Source of the DNA: Trebouxia sp. TZW2008 | Taxonomy: Eukaryota > Chlorophyta > Trebouxiophyceae > Trebouxiales > Trebouxiaceae | DNA: 64,000 nucleotides | Direction: 5' to 3' | NCBI GenBank assembly: GCA_002118135.1 | Contig: BDIU01000286.1 | Coordinates: forward strand, 124,001-188,000 | Shown here: positions 1-12,306 of the stretch, piece by piece | Position numbering within the stretch: position 1 is the stretch's first letter | How the letters are laid out: each line of letters opens with the position of its first letter | Notes under the pieces: generated by a model | The model's input: only the letters and a program-made list of their open reading frames with translations | Databases searched by the model: none | What the model was told of the DNA's origin: nothing | Made by a program: the position numbers and the translations under genes

Positions 1-3000
1 CGGCGGCTCTAGTGACATGATATAATAATGCAGACACAACAAGCAGCAGGCAATTCAAAGTCATGTAGCTTTGCAGTGTCCAAATGCATGCATGCCGCAT
101 GCAAAGACTGAGTGTGGGACCTGATGCAGAAATCACAAGCAACAGGCATGATGAGTTGGTGGAATCGTGCAAGGTGCTGTCAGCGCTATTGTCAGTGGAG
201 CACCGGGCAGTGCAAACACACATGGCTGACATCTGGCAACTATTGTGGCTTGCTGCTCAAGGTTAGCTGCTGATTTGACTAAGGCAACAGCAGATGGCTT
301 CACGCATTTTGGTCCAGTTGTGGGGAAAATCTCAAGTCTGTTTTGGGGTGATTGCACTTGTGTAGCTGCAATGGAGCATCAAGATGGTCTGCAGGGGCTG
401 CAGTGAACGTTTGGTGCCTGCAATTGCGGCTTATGAATTCTTTTTTCTCTTGCAACCAAGATGCATTTGTATGCACGCCTGCCTTTCATGCAGACAGAGG
501 CAGCCTTTCACACAGCAAACTTCTGCTGCTGGTGAACTGACATCTCACCCACAGTGAGGTCAGTAAGCTTCGGCTGTTGGACGTGCATGGTCATTGCACC
601 ACAGGCTTGCGATGCAGTGTGAGCACATTTGCATCAATGCAGGTCATGGCGGGACAGCAGTGGCCACAGCTGTGGCAGCAGGACTCTTGACTGCTTATGC
701 TGAACTGCGGCAGCTGCAGTTCCTGCTGCAGTCACTTCTGGATGCCCTGATCACACAGCAGCCCAGGAATGCTGCTGACATCATCTGTACACCTGAGTTT
801 GTGGGGAGCCTAAAGAAGGTAACACCATGTCAGCAATTGAGCTGCAATTTTCAATGCAGTCCCTGCTGGACGCCTTGATTGTACAGCAACCTGGGAATGC
901 TGCTGACATCATCTGTACACCTGAGTCTATGGGAGGCCTGCAGAAGGTAGAACCAGTTTGACTGGTCGTTTTGCAACAACCAATAATCTTGCAGTGGCAT
1001 TGAAGAGACTTTGACACACTCTGTGCTGCTCATCAACAGTATGATTGCCAACTGACACCCACAACAGCACGCTACGTGATCCATGCCATACATGCCTTGC
1101 AATGTTGTGCATGAGTTTGATGTTGCAGAGCAATAACGCACGCCTGACACATGCACTTTGCTTGTACAGCCTACAGGGTATCATCTGGGGATGGCTGATA
1201 CCAGAATGCTGTATTTCTCCTTTTTGTAGGCTGTGCGTGAGATGCCTTCTGGTCAAGCTGTTCCAATGGTCAGCTTCCTGGCTCAACACATACCATCACT
1301 ACCCCTCCTTTCCACTAGCTCCTCGGCTCAAGCAACTTTTGGCGAAGTCCTTTCGACGTGCATTGCATCCATCAGAACAGAAGTGGTTTCAGCTCCCAGT
1401 CTTGCCAAAACTGTGTCTGATTTGGTCACCGTTAGGCTCAGTCCACTGCTGGTGCCGCCGATGTCATCGCTGAGTCAGACAGCTGGCAGCTCAGCACAGC
1501 ACAGCATGCCTGTGGTTGCATTCAAAGCTCAGCATGCACAGCATGCACAGCATGCACAGCACGCTGAGTCCTTTTGGAATTTCAAGGCTCAGCATGCTCA
1601 GATGGCAGCTGCTGCTGGCAGCCTGAACCAAGGTGATGCAGCTTCTGAGCAGCTGCTGGCCTGTCTGCTAAGGTTGTACTGCGGGGCGATTGACTTGTAC
1701 GGGCAATGCGCAGCGAGTCAAATGCAGATTGAGCCCCTGCCAGGTCAAGGCACAGGCCTGTCATCTGCTAAGCCTTCTGGAACCCATCACACAGGTAGGC
1801 TTCCAGCCTGCTCTCATAAGTCATGGTGAAGTCATACGCCACCAACGGTCTGCACAGTTGTCTCTTTGTCTTGAGCCAAAATGCTAATTAAAGCTTGAGT
1901 GCGTTGTTTAGCCATCGCATCCCTTGACTTGTCTTACTGTCTTTGCTATACAGTGTATCCTTGGCTAAATTGTGTTGGCGTGGTGATGCAGTCACACGAA
2001 ACGGCTACTTTGACGCCTTGCTTCCAGCCAGTGACAGCGCCACTGCCCCTTTGCCACCCCTGTCTACTTTCTGGGGAGACACAGAAAGAGCCTTTGCTAT
2101 CAGTACAGGCAGCTCCCTCAGTCAGCAATTGGCCCTGTGCGCTTTGCAGCGTATTGACACCTTGCATGAACAGCTGCTACACAGACAATACACTTGTCCA
2201 TTGATCTTTGCTGGAGCTGCTACCACTGCTGCTGATGACAAAGAGGGCCGCAGCACATCAGCCTCGCACAGCTCTCAGACAGACAGGCATGCCATGATGA
2301 CAGACTCAGGCAATACTGCTGCTGCCAATGCTCAAGAAGAGGAGCATGTACAAGCAGCCTCGCACAGGTCTCAGACAGATGTGCATGGCATGGCTGATGC
2401 ATCACAACAGCAGCAGCAGCAACAGCAGCAGAGGCAACAGCAGCAGCAGCAACAGCAGCAGCAACAACAGCAGTCAGATGCAGCTGACACTGATGCTCTC
2501 AGAGCTGAGTTGCAGCACCTATCTGATACCGTCCTCAAGACTGCTGCTCATCTTGCTGCCTCACACTACAGCAGCGTTGCTATGTCTGCTGCCCATCACA
2601 TTGCTGGTGCTCATTCCCAGCATAGTCATGGTGTCCAACATTCCTTGGTACAGATCGGCACTAAGCTGTGGCAGCAGCTGTCAGGCATGCTCCCATTGCT
2701 GGTCAGCTATGCTTCTGAAGACGCTCTACAAGGCTTAGTGCATCAGCTTCTGCACCAAGACAGAGCGAGCCAGCCTGACAAGCTCTCACAGGCTGATGCT
2801 GTGTTGAACGGCGTGCTGCAGCGCATGTGCGGCTGTAAACAGGCGAGACTGCAACACGCTTTCTGTGGGGCTCTGAAGCAACAGCTAGCTACAGTGTTGC
2901 AGCAGCTCTTGCCTGCTGGTGTGTCTACATCTGGTACCCAAAAGACTGCGATAAGCAGCCCGCAGAAGAAGAAAGCAAAGAGGAAGAGCCAAGCATCACA

Positions 3001-6000
3001 GCATAGCAGCAGTGGCACTCCTTCAGAACTTACAGGAACCGCCAGTATGGGAACCCTTGTTGCTGACCAACTGCCAAAGGTTCTGACAATTGCTCAGGAC
3101 TTTGTTGGCAATGCTGGGATGCATCAGACCGCTTCTAACTTTCATGGGACTACCGACAACCTTGTACAACAGTCTGTAGGGGCGGCAGAGCGGCAGTCAA
3201 TGTATCAGGAACAAGTTGTTGATGTTGCTCGTGCTGATGTAACTTCCACCCGCAAGCGCAAAGCTCATGCAGCACCTGACTCAGTTGCTGATACAGCATC
3301 CATCTCAGCGGCTGACACAGCAGTTCAGCTGGAAGATCTAGGTCAGGTGCAGCGGCTGCTTCAACAGGCATTCAAATGGTCTTCAGCTCAGCTGCCCTCA
3401 GACAGTGCCTCAGCAATGACTCAGCTCATGCTTCACACTCAGTTGAGTCTGAGCCAGCATGCAATCTCAGCAGCCATAGCACCACCAGCAGCATCACTCA
3501 TCTGCAATGCGGCAGCTAAAGCAAGTTTGCTTTCGGAGCACGTCATTGCCACTTGCGCACAGGTTGCACCTGATGCAGTAGCTGCTGTGCTGCTGCAAGC
3601 TGGGCCTTACTTGTGGCAATGGGTGCAGACAGCTGCTCAGCTCACAAGCATGCTGTCTGCAGTGCCTCAAGCAAGCTCGAACACGCTTGAGCATGCGGCA
3701 GCGGTCATGCGGTCCTCGGCGTGTTACTGTCTGGGCGTCAGACATGAGCCTGAAGGGGCTGATGCAAGTGCTGATGGCACAAATCCTGAAGGCAGTGCAG
3801 CAGCTTTTGAGAGTCTGTATGACTTCGCAAAACAGCTTGCTGGCAAGCTACAGGTAAGGCACCTGAAACACACTTTTTGGCACAGAACCCGCATGAGATT
3901 CTGCATGCCCGCATAGTAGTAGCTGCACAGTAGCCACAGCTGCTTATCAGCTGTACAGCAATGGTTGTACAGATTGCAATTTTCTGTTACGATACATTAA
4001 ATGAAAGTAATATTTCTTGGTCCTGCCGATACCAGCTTCCAAGTTCTGCACATGCCGCCCAATCACCTCTAATCCTGACGTTGTCTCACCGCGTACAAGA
4101 CTTCCAACTTCAGGAAGACCTTGAAAAGGCTTGGTGTTAAGGACAAATAGTCACGTGGTTGAAGTATACTGTCACATGTTCAGTCGTGTATGCTGGAGTT
4201 TGCATCCATCTGTGGAAGTTGCTTGCCATGCAGGCACATGCAGATGCAGACACACAACATGATCAGAGGCGAATTAAAGCTGCCAGGAACCATGTTGGTG
4301 TGCAAGAGCATACAGTGCACTTAGCCATGGCAGAAGCATGCTTGGCAGCTGTGGCGCAGGCTCAAGCAGCGGTGGCGCCTGCCAAGCGCAAGAGAGCCAC
4401 AGCTGACGTCATTACAGGCAAGACTGTGCACTGCAACACTGCGTACCTCAGTATGTCAGCAAATTGGATCAGCGTGTGCACTGTTGCACAATTTGTCAGG
4501 CAGGCAATTGAGATTAACAAGTGCAGATTGGCACCGAGGCAGCGAATGCAGCGTCTTGGGGTGTTGCCGTAAGTAGCGAGCTGAGATGATTATGTTGCCT
4601 TTTCTACAGGGCTGGCGTTTTAGGATTACTATGTTAGTGCTTCTTTCAAATGCAGTGGCAGCAATTCGTTGACAAGAAAGCATACTGCTTCCCTTCAATG
4701 CACAATCCGATTCAGCTTTAGGTGCATTGAATAAACAACATCACTTCAGACGCAAGTGCTCACAAACTTAGCAAGCATGAGACCAGATAAGGTTTGGTCT
4801 CAGCTGGCAAGTGTCTTTGCTGAAATTCAAACATATGAGCTCGTGCTGAGGATTGTCATTCTTTTGCATCTTTCAATCTCTTGCACAATGTAAAAGACAA
4901 GTGGCCACACTTTGCCAGTGAGGACTTGCTAAGATTTTCTCTGAGCAGCTTTCATGCACTTGCAGGCCCACTTGAAGCTGTGAAGCACCAAGTCCGACCC
5001 CAGCACTTGCAAAGCATCATCACCGCACTGGAACCAGGGATCAAGGCATGCATGCTGCGCCAGCTCAGCATGACACATTCAACCCAAAGAATGCACAGCG
5101 CAGATGTACCTGATGCGTCCCTGCCTGGCCTTAAACCCAGATCATCATCAGCTGCTGCTGCAAAACCCAGCAGCAAACATGATCATACACATGTAGATCA
5201 GGGTCATAACCAGCATGCAGCTTCCCATGATGTGGCAAGCAACCATTTTCAAGATGGCGTTGAGTTGTGCAAGCTGTACAGCTGTGCTGGGCACCTGCTA
5301 AGCTTTTGGCGCCAAAATTCAAAGGCCTCTGCTGCCTTGAAATCAAACAGCGCAGATGCAGAAGAGGGAGGGGATGAAATCAAAGCAGCTGACCAGCCAA
5401 TCAAGCAACTTAAGGGGTCAAAAGCAGATGCAGATGTTCAGGGGGAACACGTGCTTAAAGGGCTGCATCATGTCGAAGATCAAGTGAGCGTGGAAGCAAA
5501 TGCTCAATCAGGCAATCAACCTTGGGTGGTCAATAGCTTGCCTGATCAGCTGACTCATCTGATAGAAGAGATGCAGCAACCTTGGCAGTTGTGTGCATTG
5601 GGAACTCAGGCTGTGCATGACAGGTGAGCTGGAAACAATCTGCATGTTTGTGATTTGCATCTGTTGACAGTACTGTGCTGCAAGGGACGCTCTTGTGGTG
5701 TGGAATGGTTTGTGAATACGTGCGAGGCTGTCTTTGCTGGCTTTGGAAGACTCTGCTTGCGATTAATGATAGAGATCAGCATTGACATTTGCTCTCGCAG
5801 CTTCCTGCAAGCTGTTTGAGATGTGAGTCAAAGTGGGCTTGTTGACTGCATGGGATCCTCAGCCAAACACAAAAACTGCAGCCTTATTACTGGAAGTTTT
5901 CGTTTGTCAAATTCCAACACAGCTTGTGCTGTGCAGGAGAGCTATGACCCTCAGCAGTGCACGCCAATTGGCAGGCTATTTACAAGCAGTAGCAAGCAGC

Positions 6001-7862
6001 ATGCCCAGTCTGGACACAGCTGTGCGTCAGAAGCTGTGGTCGCCCCTTTTCAATTTGCACATCCACCTTTTGGCCGCTTTGCCACAGCTCACCCAGGTAT
6101 GCTTCAGTCAAATTTCCATTGACTTGCTTTGCCAGTGTTGGAAGAGTCATTGCCGGCGATGGTCATGATTTTGGGCAGTGTGTTTGAGTAGACAGGCTGC
6201 CCAGTTCAGATCCCCCCTTGTGCCAGCAGTTGTGGTTGCCCCTCTTGACTTTGCATATCCTGTTCACAGCTTTGCCACAGCTCATGCAGGCATGCCTTCA
6301 GCTAATGTCCACTGTATTGTTTTGCCAGTGGCGGGCCAACTCTGCCAATTTGCCAGTAAGGTGCATGATGCGGGTGTGATTGCAGTGCTTGATGAGACAA
6401 CAGGCCGTCAAAGCAATGCTGTCAAGTCACGCAAGTGCATTGAATGTTTGGAAGCTTGATGGCCTGCAGAGCCCATGTATGCTACATCGCTGCAGCATGT
6501 TGACAATGAAGGTTTGGAGACTTCAGCCAAGCTGCGCTGATTGCCTTGTCTCATGAAGCACGTAGAGCACAGCATAAAGGATGCAGATTTTGAACTTCGC
6601 CTTGTCATGTTTCATACTATTAGCAAGCAGCTCAGCACACCTTCAGCACTACCGTCGCAGACCCAATTTCTTGTTGCATTGATTGCAACACACCTCATGT
6701 GTGTTGTCTCCTTCAAGGTCGCTCTCATCAAAGACAATCCCTAAATTGAATTGCTATGATTTCTGCCAAATGCTGCTGAGTAGCTTCAAACGCAATAGTG
6801 CTGCTGCAGGCACCTTTACCATTGAGGCATGCAGGGTCTGCACCCATGGGGGTACCCGCCTTAGCAGCCCCCCTTGACCCCAAGCTGAAGCCCCTGGTGG
6901 CCCTGCGCAAAACCGTTCTCCTTTCTCTCAGGTACTGTCTATTCCTGGGCAAGATTTGCACTCGGCATAGAATCTGGGTCGATGCTGTCTGCATGTTGCA
7001 TTTGGCTCAGGCTTGCATCCCTGTCCTGCAGTAATTGTTGCAACATATTCAGTGTTTATTTCTGGCTTAGCAGCCCATTTCTGCCCTTTCAGGGCAGACA
7101 CATGCTGCATTCAACTCATTTGTGCTGCATTGCAGCTCCACATTGCAGAGAACTGTGTGAGCCATGCTGTTGCTGGACAAAACTTGTGGCACATGACCTT
7201 TCTGGACATTGTGTCCTGTGGCAACAGCGCAAGCTGCAGGATGGAACAATGTGTGTTTCTTGTTTAACACATCCATTGCTGATGTTGCAGGGATGTGTTC
7301 AAGCACAGCAACAGGGACCAGCAGCAGCAGTTGTACTCAGACCTCTTGGAGACTTTGGCTGCGTGCAATAGCCCACAGCAAGCACTCCCTGTTTTAGAGG
7401 TAAGGCCCTGATTGCAGACCGCATTATCTGTCCATGATTTGTGTGAGCTTTCTGCTGTTGTGTTGTATGGTCTTTGATTGTCATTGTTTGCTCAGTTGAC
7501 TGACACGGAGTCAGAGTCTAGCCGTCGTTCACTTGACCTGTGATCAAGTAGCTGCTCTGGTGGTTGAGTCACTAGGGGCATTGCCTGCAGGCCATTTTGG
7601 TGTCACTAGAAACGCCCCGCAGCCCCAGGGCCCTCCGCCTGCTCGCTCGCCACAGCCAGCCTTTTGCGGCAGCTCTGCTATCCTTCATCCACAGTGCTAC
7701 TACACACACTCCTTTGCAACCCAGCTATCCATCAGCTGCAAAAGTTGGTGGCAATACAGGGCACAGCACACAGCAAACAGCAGCACCCAGATATGGATAT
7801 ACTGAGCCAGAGCATCTCCTGACTGATGCGCCGCTTTGGCGTGACAGTCTTGTTGCAGTGTT

Positions 7863-7902
<40 letters not shown>

Positions 7903-10251
7903 GGGCAGTGGCAGGCTGAAAACGTATACCTGGCCACAGCTGTGGCCACCGCCCACAGGTGTCTGGAGTCTATGCTGGCTAGGGAGGGAGTGTTCACTTT
8001 GTCAGCTCCTCTGTTGGTGCAGAGTCTCTTTAGCCCAGCTGTTGTCTTCTCTGCTGTATCCATCAGCATCAGCAGCAGCAGCGGCAGTGGCAGCAGCAAC
8101 AGCGCGAGCAAAAATAGCAGCAAGTCTGCTGGTGACCCTGCTGCACAAGCATTCCCAAGTACCTCTGGTCTCTGGCAGGAGAGCAAGCAAACGTCGTCAC
8201 AAGGCATGGGACAGGCTTTTGCAAGAAAGTCTTGGCTCAAAGCTGATGCTCACGGAGGAGGGGGGGTCAGCTGGGGTCTGATTGAGGGGGCAGGGGTGTT
8301 CGTGGGCTGCTGCAGCTTAGTCATGGCAGGACTGAGACACCATGCTGCGACAGTCAGGCGCTGTATGGCGCTGGTTGGGGCATCTACAAGAGCCCTCCTG
8401 CATGCCCTGATGCTGTGGGCGCAAGCAGCAGACAGGTGCGATGCAGAAAATTTGCTTGACTGCTTGGCAGCACCTCAGTCCTTTTGACTGGGAGTGCCTT
8501 TCACTTTTGCTTCAAATGATTGGAGAAGAGCGCTTGAGGTTGGTGCATCCATGTTAGCAGCAGTTCTGATCTGCTCAAGTTTGGCTGCATTGACCTTTTC
8601 TGAATTTTGTCTCTAGCCCCAGCCACAACAGGAATGCCTTTGATGCCAAGAATGATGTTTCTTTCTTGGGTGGCAAATGCAGGGATACAAGTGCGGAAGC
8701 CCTCCTAGTAGTCTCTGCCACAGAGCTAGCGCAGCTGTACACCACAATTGCTGCAGACAAGGTGACAAGCAGCATTTGCATGATTTTATCGCCTGCTATT
8801 GATGCATTGGCACTGGCATGCCATGATCAGTTGCGCACAAGCTGCCATCAAAACAATCATCTGCATGTTTGTGAGCTTATGGGTAAAGCAAGTGTGCTAC
8901 CATCCCACCAAATCGTTCCAAGCATATCTCTCTTACTACAGCATGAGTATCTGCCCGCCAATCTAATGAAGCCTTTCATGTTGATATCAAGTACAGAGCA
9001 CATCCACTTGAAGATGAATGCATCCACGCGCTTTCAATCTGGTTTCTGTTTCATCCACTGTTCAGTTGCCATTTAATTGTGACAAGATTGTTTTGTTCAT
9101 CTATATCTGCAGGCAGGGCTGGGCAAGTACTGCATGGTGCTCCTGGCAGATTACATCACTGCAGCAGCTGCACCGCCACTCAGAACAGACTCTGGATCAG
9201 CTAGAGCTGCAGCACAAACGCGTCAAGGCTTGAAGGGGACAGAAGCTCTGACAGGGCCTGCTGCTGCTGCTTTGCAGCAGGGTGCCCTAGCGCTGTATGG
9301 AGCATGTTCACCAGCAGAGGCAAGTCACTTGGTGTCGTCAAGTGTTGAATTAGTGCATGATCATCAGTGGATGCAAACCACTTGCATACATTGCTATGCA
9401 TGTTTAGTACCAAAGCCAGGTGCATCAGCACTGTATGGCGTATCTTAAGCAGCGCAGGCAAGTCACGCAATGTTGTCAAGTGTTGGATCGAGCGCAGGAT
9501 CGAGCGCATGTTCATGTGTGGATGCAAATTACATGCACAGAATGCTGTGCATTTTCAGTATCAAGGCAAGGTGCGCTAGCACTGTATGGCGCATGCTCAC
9601 CAACAGAGGCAAGTTCCTTGGTCTTTTTGCGGTTGCATTCTCAAGGTCGACTAGCAATGGGTTCCGGCCATGTCTTGGTACGTCTGGGTATAAGGGCTCT
9701 GTCAGGGTTGGCTGCTGCTGCTTTGTGGCAGGGTGCATTAGCATTGTATGGCGCATTTTCACCAGCAGAGGCAAGTCCGTTGACTGTTGCAGTTGCTGTT
9801 TGCATGTCAAGTTTGCAACAGAGGTTGCTGCTGATTGCATCCACTATGTGAGGAAAGCTCAGCATTGCTTGATGCTGTAGCAGTGGCTTAGGCAGCGGCA
9901 GCAACCTTTTGTTATCAACTCCTATCTGCATAAATGATCCTCATCCAGATGCTTGTGATTGATGCCAGAGCATGCAGGCGATTGATGCACACTTCAATAT
10001 GCATCACATTGTTCTTGACCGCATGCAACTTGTGACGTCTTGCCCTGCCATTATATGTGAGCTATGCTCATTGACACAGACTACTGTGCACATTCCTATG
10101 CATCAGCTATGTGTCTTGATACGGGTTTCTGCTGCAGGTGCAACACATACACGCCAAGCTGGCGGGAACGTATGGGGGTTTGCAGCGTGCTGCCCTGGCT
10201 GATCTTAGGCGTGAACACGATGAAGAGTATCGCTATACTGGCAAGGTGTAG
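1..10251 (+). CDS. URB2: Urb2/Npa2 family ribosome-biogenesis protein, 5'-truncated
   Basis: Urb2/Npa2 proteins act in the nucleolus in early 60S pre-ribosome assembly. Identification rests on the C-terminus: an exon at 9113-9319 carries GKYCMVLLADYI and QGALALYGACSPAE, and the last exon (10138-10251) ends DEEYRYTGKV-stop, resembling the family's terminal pattern (chain ending in YEGKV). Exons that close in phase: about 77-261, 643-818, 1230-1794, 1992-3853, 4234-4417 (GC donor), 4966-5623, 5937-6096, 6835-6931, 7291-7399, 7591-8435, 8617-8761, 9113-9319 (GC donor) and 10138-10251. At least one small exon between 6097 and 6834 is missing from my model because the phase there does not close. 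The middle is low-complexity and family-divergent, with poly-Gln runs at about 2407-2475 and 7865-7900 and a QHA repeat near 1530-1563. The N-terminus lies left of the window. Identity is fairly sure for the 3' half; the 5' half is attached by phase continuity only. Confidence 0.75.
729..946 (+). repeat. Tandemly duplicated exon end (Urb2 exon 643-818)
   Basis: Bases from about 729 to 818 (exon end plus GT donor) recur at about 857-946. The second copy is open, has its own acceptor (CAG ending at 859) and donor (after 946), and would form an in-frame 29-codon cassette exon of phase 0. Shared peptide: NAADIICTPE. Confidence 0.85.
2407..2475 (+). repeat. CAG/CAA repeat encoding poly-Gln in the Urb2 gene
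   Basis: Runs of CAG with interspersed CAA encode about 22 Gln, interrupted once by Arg, inside the largest exon (1992-3853). The CAA interruptions are typical of a coding run held by selection or by slippage restraint. Confidence 0.9.
6034..6290 (+). repeat. Tandemly duplicated exon end (Urb2 exon 5937-6096)
   Basis: The exon end and flank around 6034-6150 recur at about 6228-6345. Matching tracts include GTGGT(C/T)GCCCCT, TTTGCCACAGCTCA and a TTTTGCCAGTG-like tail. The second copy has decayed and replaces the GT donor with GC (GCAG/GCATGC), so it looks like a pseudo-exon. Confidence 0.75.
7865..7900 (+). repeat. Pure CAG repeat encoding poly-Gln
   Basis: Twelve uninterrupted CAG codons within the Urb2 exon 7591-8435, so probably length-polymorphic. 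The opposite strand shows a poly-Cys reading frame, which is a shadow. Confidence 0.9.
9278..9780 (+). repeat. Four tandem copies of an exon end with GC donor (Urb2)
   Basis: The 3' end of exon 9113-9319, encoding QGALALYGACSPAE and followed by GCAAGT, recurs inside the next intron at about 9417-9465, 9566-9612 and 9726-9776. The last two retain the reading frame (ALALYGACSPTE and ALALYGAFSPAE) and the same AG/GCAAGT donor. The copy near 9420 is broken by a stop. Confidence 0.85.
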
Positions 10252-11470
10252 AGCATTGCTGACACCGAGGTGTGAAAGCCTACAACCGCCTAGAAGTAAG
10301 TCAAGGTTAAACAGACATGGAAGACCTGGTCCTGTCAGATGTAGAGTGACTACAGAAGACAGCTGCAAGCTTGCACTGCACTCAGCATAGGCTGTGCATC
10401 TATAACCAGGATCAAGCGATACATATACGAAGCTGTCAGAGGTGTTTGTCTGACGAGGCATTGTGTTTCAGAAGCACCAATTAAAGCGGGCTGCAAAAGA
10501 ACTGCTAGCAGTGCAACAGTTGCGCAGGAGCCATGTACATTGGGCATGCATTTTGTTACTTTGATGTTTTGTCATCAAGGGAATAATTATCGTGACACTG
10601 TGACAAGCAGACCTAGTTTCAGACTGGATTGAGGGTCCTGGACTGGAGCACCTTTTGAGGTGCAGCTGCCATTCTTTCATATTGTTTATATTTTTCTCAA
10701 GGCGCTTCTGGCCTTGTGCTTTCGTTAGTGAGTGGTCATGTGCTACAGTTGTGAGCACAGACTCACAAGTGCACAAGGCTTTGATTACTGCAGCATGTGG
10801 CTTGAGTCCACAGCCTGCAGTGTCACCTTTGACAGGTGTTGAATGCTGCAACAGGTGCAGTCAGTCAGACTGTCAAAACCTTGCATCGGGCGCAGGGAGT
10901 CAGCACCATGTCAGACATTTCCAAATAACATTGCAGCTTGCTGCTGCAATAGCGCGTCATACCTGTGGCCTTGGATAAGCCATTCTCGTATGCAATCCTC
11001 TCTGGTGTGTCAGTTGACTCAAGACAACACCTGGTGGCTGTTCACGCCCCCGCCAACCCTCCATGTGGCGGTTGCAGCTCAAAGACCAAAAGCGTTACGC
11101 TGAAAAGAGGCGGCGTTTGTGGCCCGCTTCGGACTGCTTCTGTTTTCCACTTTTCCTGCATCAAGTGACATAAGCTTTGGGCCTGCCAGGCACGCAGCAT
11201 GACTGTTTATGCGAGGATGACGCACAAAGGCGAAGATGATGATAGTAGGTCCACAAAAGCAGACGGCAACCGCAGCAGACGCGAGTTGCGGGCAGGACTG
11301 CAGTGGCGAAGGCAATCGGAGTTTGTTCGAAGCATCCGGTTGCCGTCGTTGCTAGTCCAGGTGAGCTTCTAATCATTGTCTTGGCGCTGTCGACGATGCA
11401 TTCTTAGTGTATGTACATGTTTGCTTGACAAGCGAGCTACCACCACCATGCAGGGCAATCCGTACGCGTC
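10252..11470. other. Intergenic, Urb2 3' flank and leader of the secreted-protein gene
   Basis: No convincing protein-coding exon. The right part (about 11199-11360 and 11453-11470) may be transcribed leader. An ATG at 11199 opens a frame that, after removal of a GT-AG intron 11361-11452, ends at a TGA overlapping the start codon of the next gene. I see nothing else here. Confidence 0.4.
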
Positions 11471-12306
11471 ATGAAGAAAGCTACAGCAGCGTGTTGTCTC
11501 CTGCTTTTGATGTCTCTGCTGTGCGCACAAGCTGCCAGGGACATCAAGACAGGTACGCTGCTGTGCCTCCAAGGCACCTTGCGCAATTGCGGGCATCGAC
11601 AGTTCGGCAAACCGCAGCTTGCTTGCAACTAACTTTCAAACCTTGGGTGCAAGGAAGCCGTATCATCATTTGTGTCAGCCACTGACGCATGCGTGTGTCA
11701 TGCAGGCCACAAAAGGAGCCTGCTTTGTGACGCAGCTGCAGCTGCCGCTGCCGCAGCAACTGGCGACTCAGCTGCCGCTGCTGCTGCCGCCGCAAGTAAG
11801 TCTGGCAAATGCTCATTGTAATTCTGAATATTCTGATCAGCTGTCACAGTGTGCTATACTTACAAGAGCTGCAATCCTGACCTAGCCTGAGCTGTTTGGT
11901 TTCTGATACGGCCTCAATTGTCTCAAACACAGGGATGACGCTCTACAGGTGGCTGCGAGGGGTACGGTCACCATCATGGTCATGGCGGAGCCACAGCAAC
12001 ATCCACTGCTACAGCAGGTGATGCTGTGCAAGGCAACAAGCTCTGAATGCAATGGATGCAGCTCTACACGGCATCATAACAGTACATCTGATTGTTGGCT
12101 TGCAATGTGCACATGTGCGCCTGAACAGCTGTTTATAGCTTTCTAAACATCAGTGACAGTAACAAAACTGACACTAGTGACACTAACAAATTTTACAACT
12201 GTTATCTCTTGCAGATGACGACGATGATGATGATGATGACGATGACTGGGATGATGATGATGACCACTCATCAGGATCGTCAGCATCAGCATCAGCTGCC
12301 ACTTAA
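11471..12306 (+). CDS. Small secreted Ala-rich / poly-Asp protein (110 aa)
   Basis: Four exons close exactly in phase: 11471-11552, 11706-11795, 11949-12017 and 12215-12306. Every intron is phase 1 and GT-AG. The protein starts with Met, two Lys and a Cys/Leu-rich hydrophobic core, a typical signal peptide with likely cleavage after CAQA. Next come a short basic stretch (GHKRS), two Ala runs of 9 and 8 residues, a Gly/His patch (GYGHHHGHGG), a Thr/Ala stretch, then eleven Asp, Trp, five Asp, and a Ser/Ala tail ending SASAAT. I do not recognise a family. The acidic run and His patch suggest binding of calcium or another metal, or an extracellular matrix role; that is inference. TGTAA at 12500-12504 may be its polyadenylation signal. 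It is tiny and repetitive, so automated prediction would easily miss it. Confidence 0.65.

Noticed and set aside
2328..2738. Poly-Ser/Asn frame overlapping the Urb2 exon
   Set aside because: It is the +1 shadow of the CAG/CAA repeat; the main frame runs through 1,860 nt with consistent splice phases.
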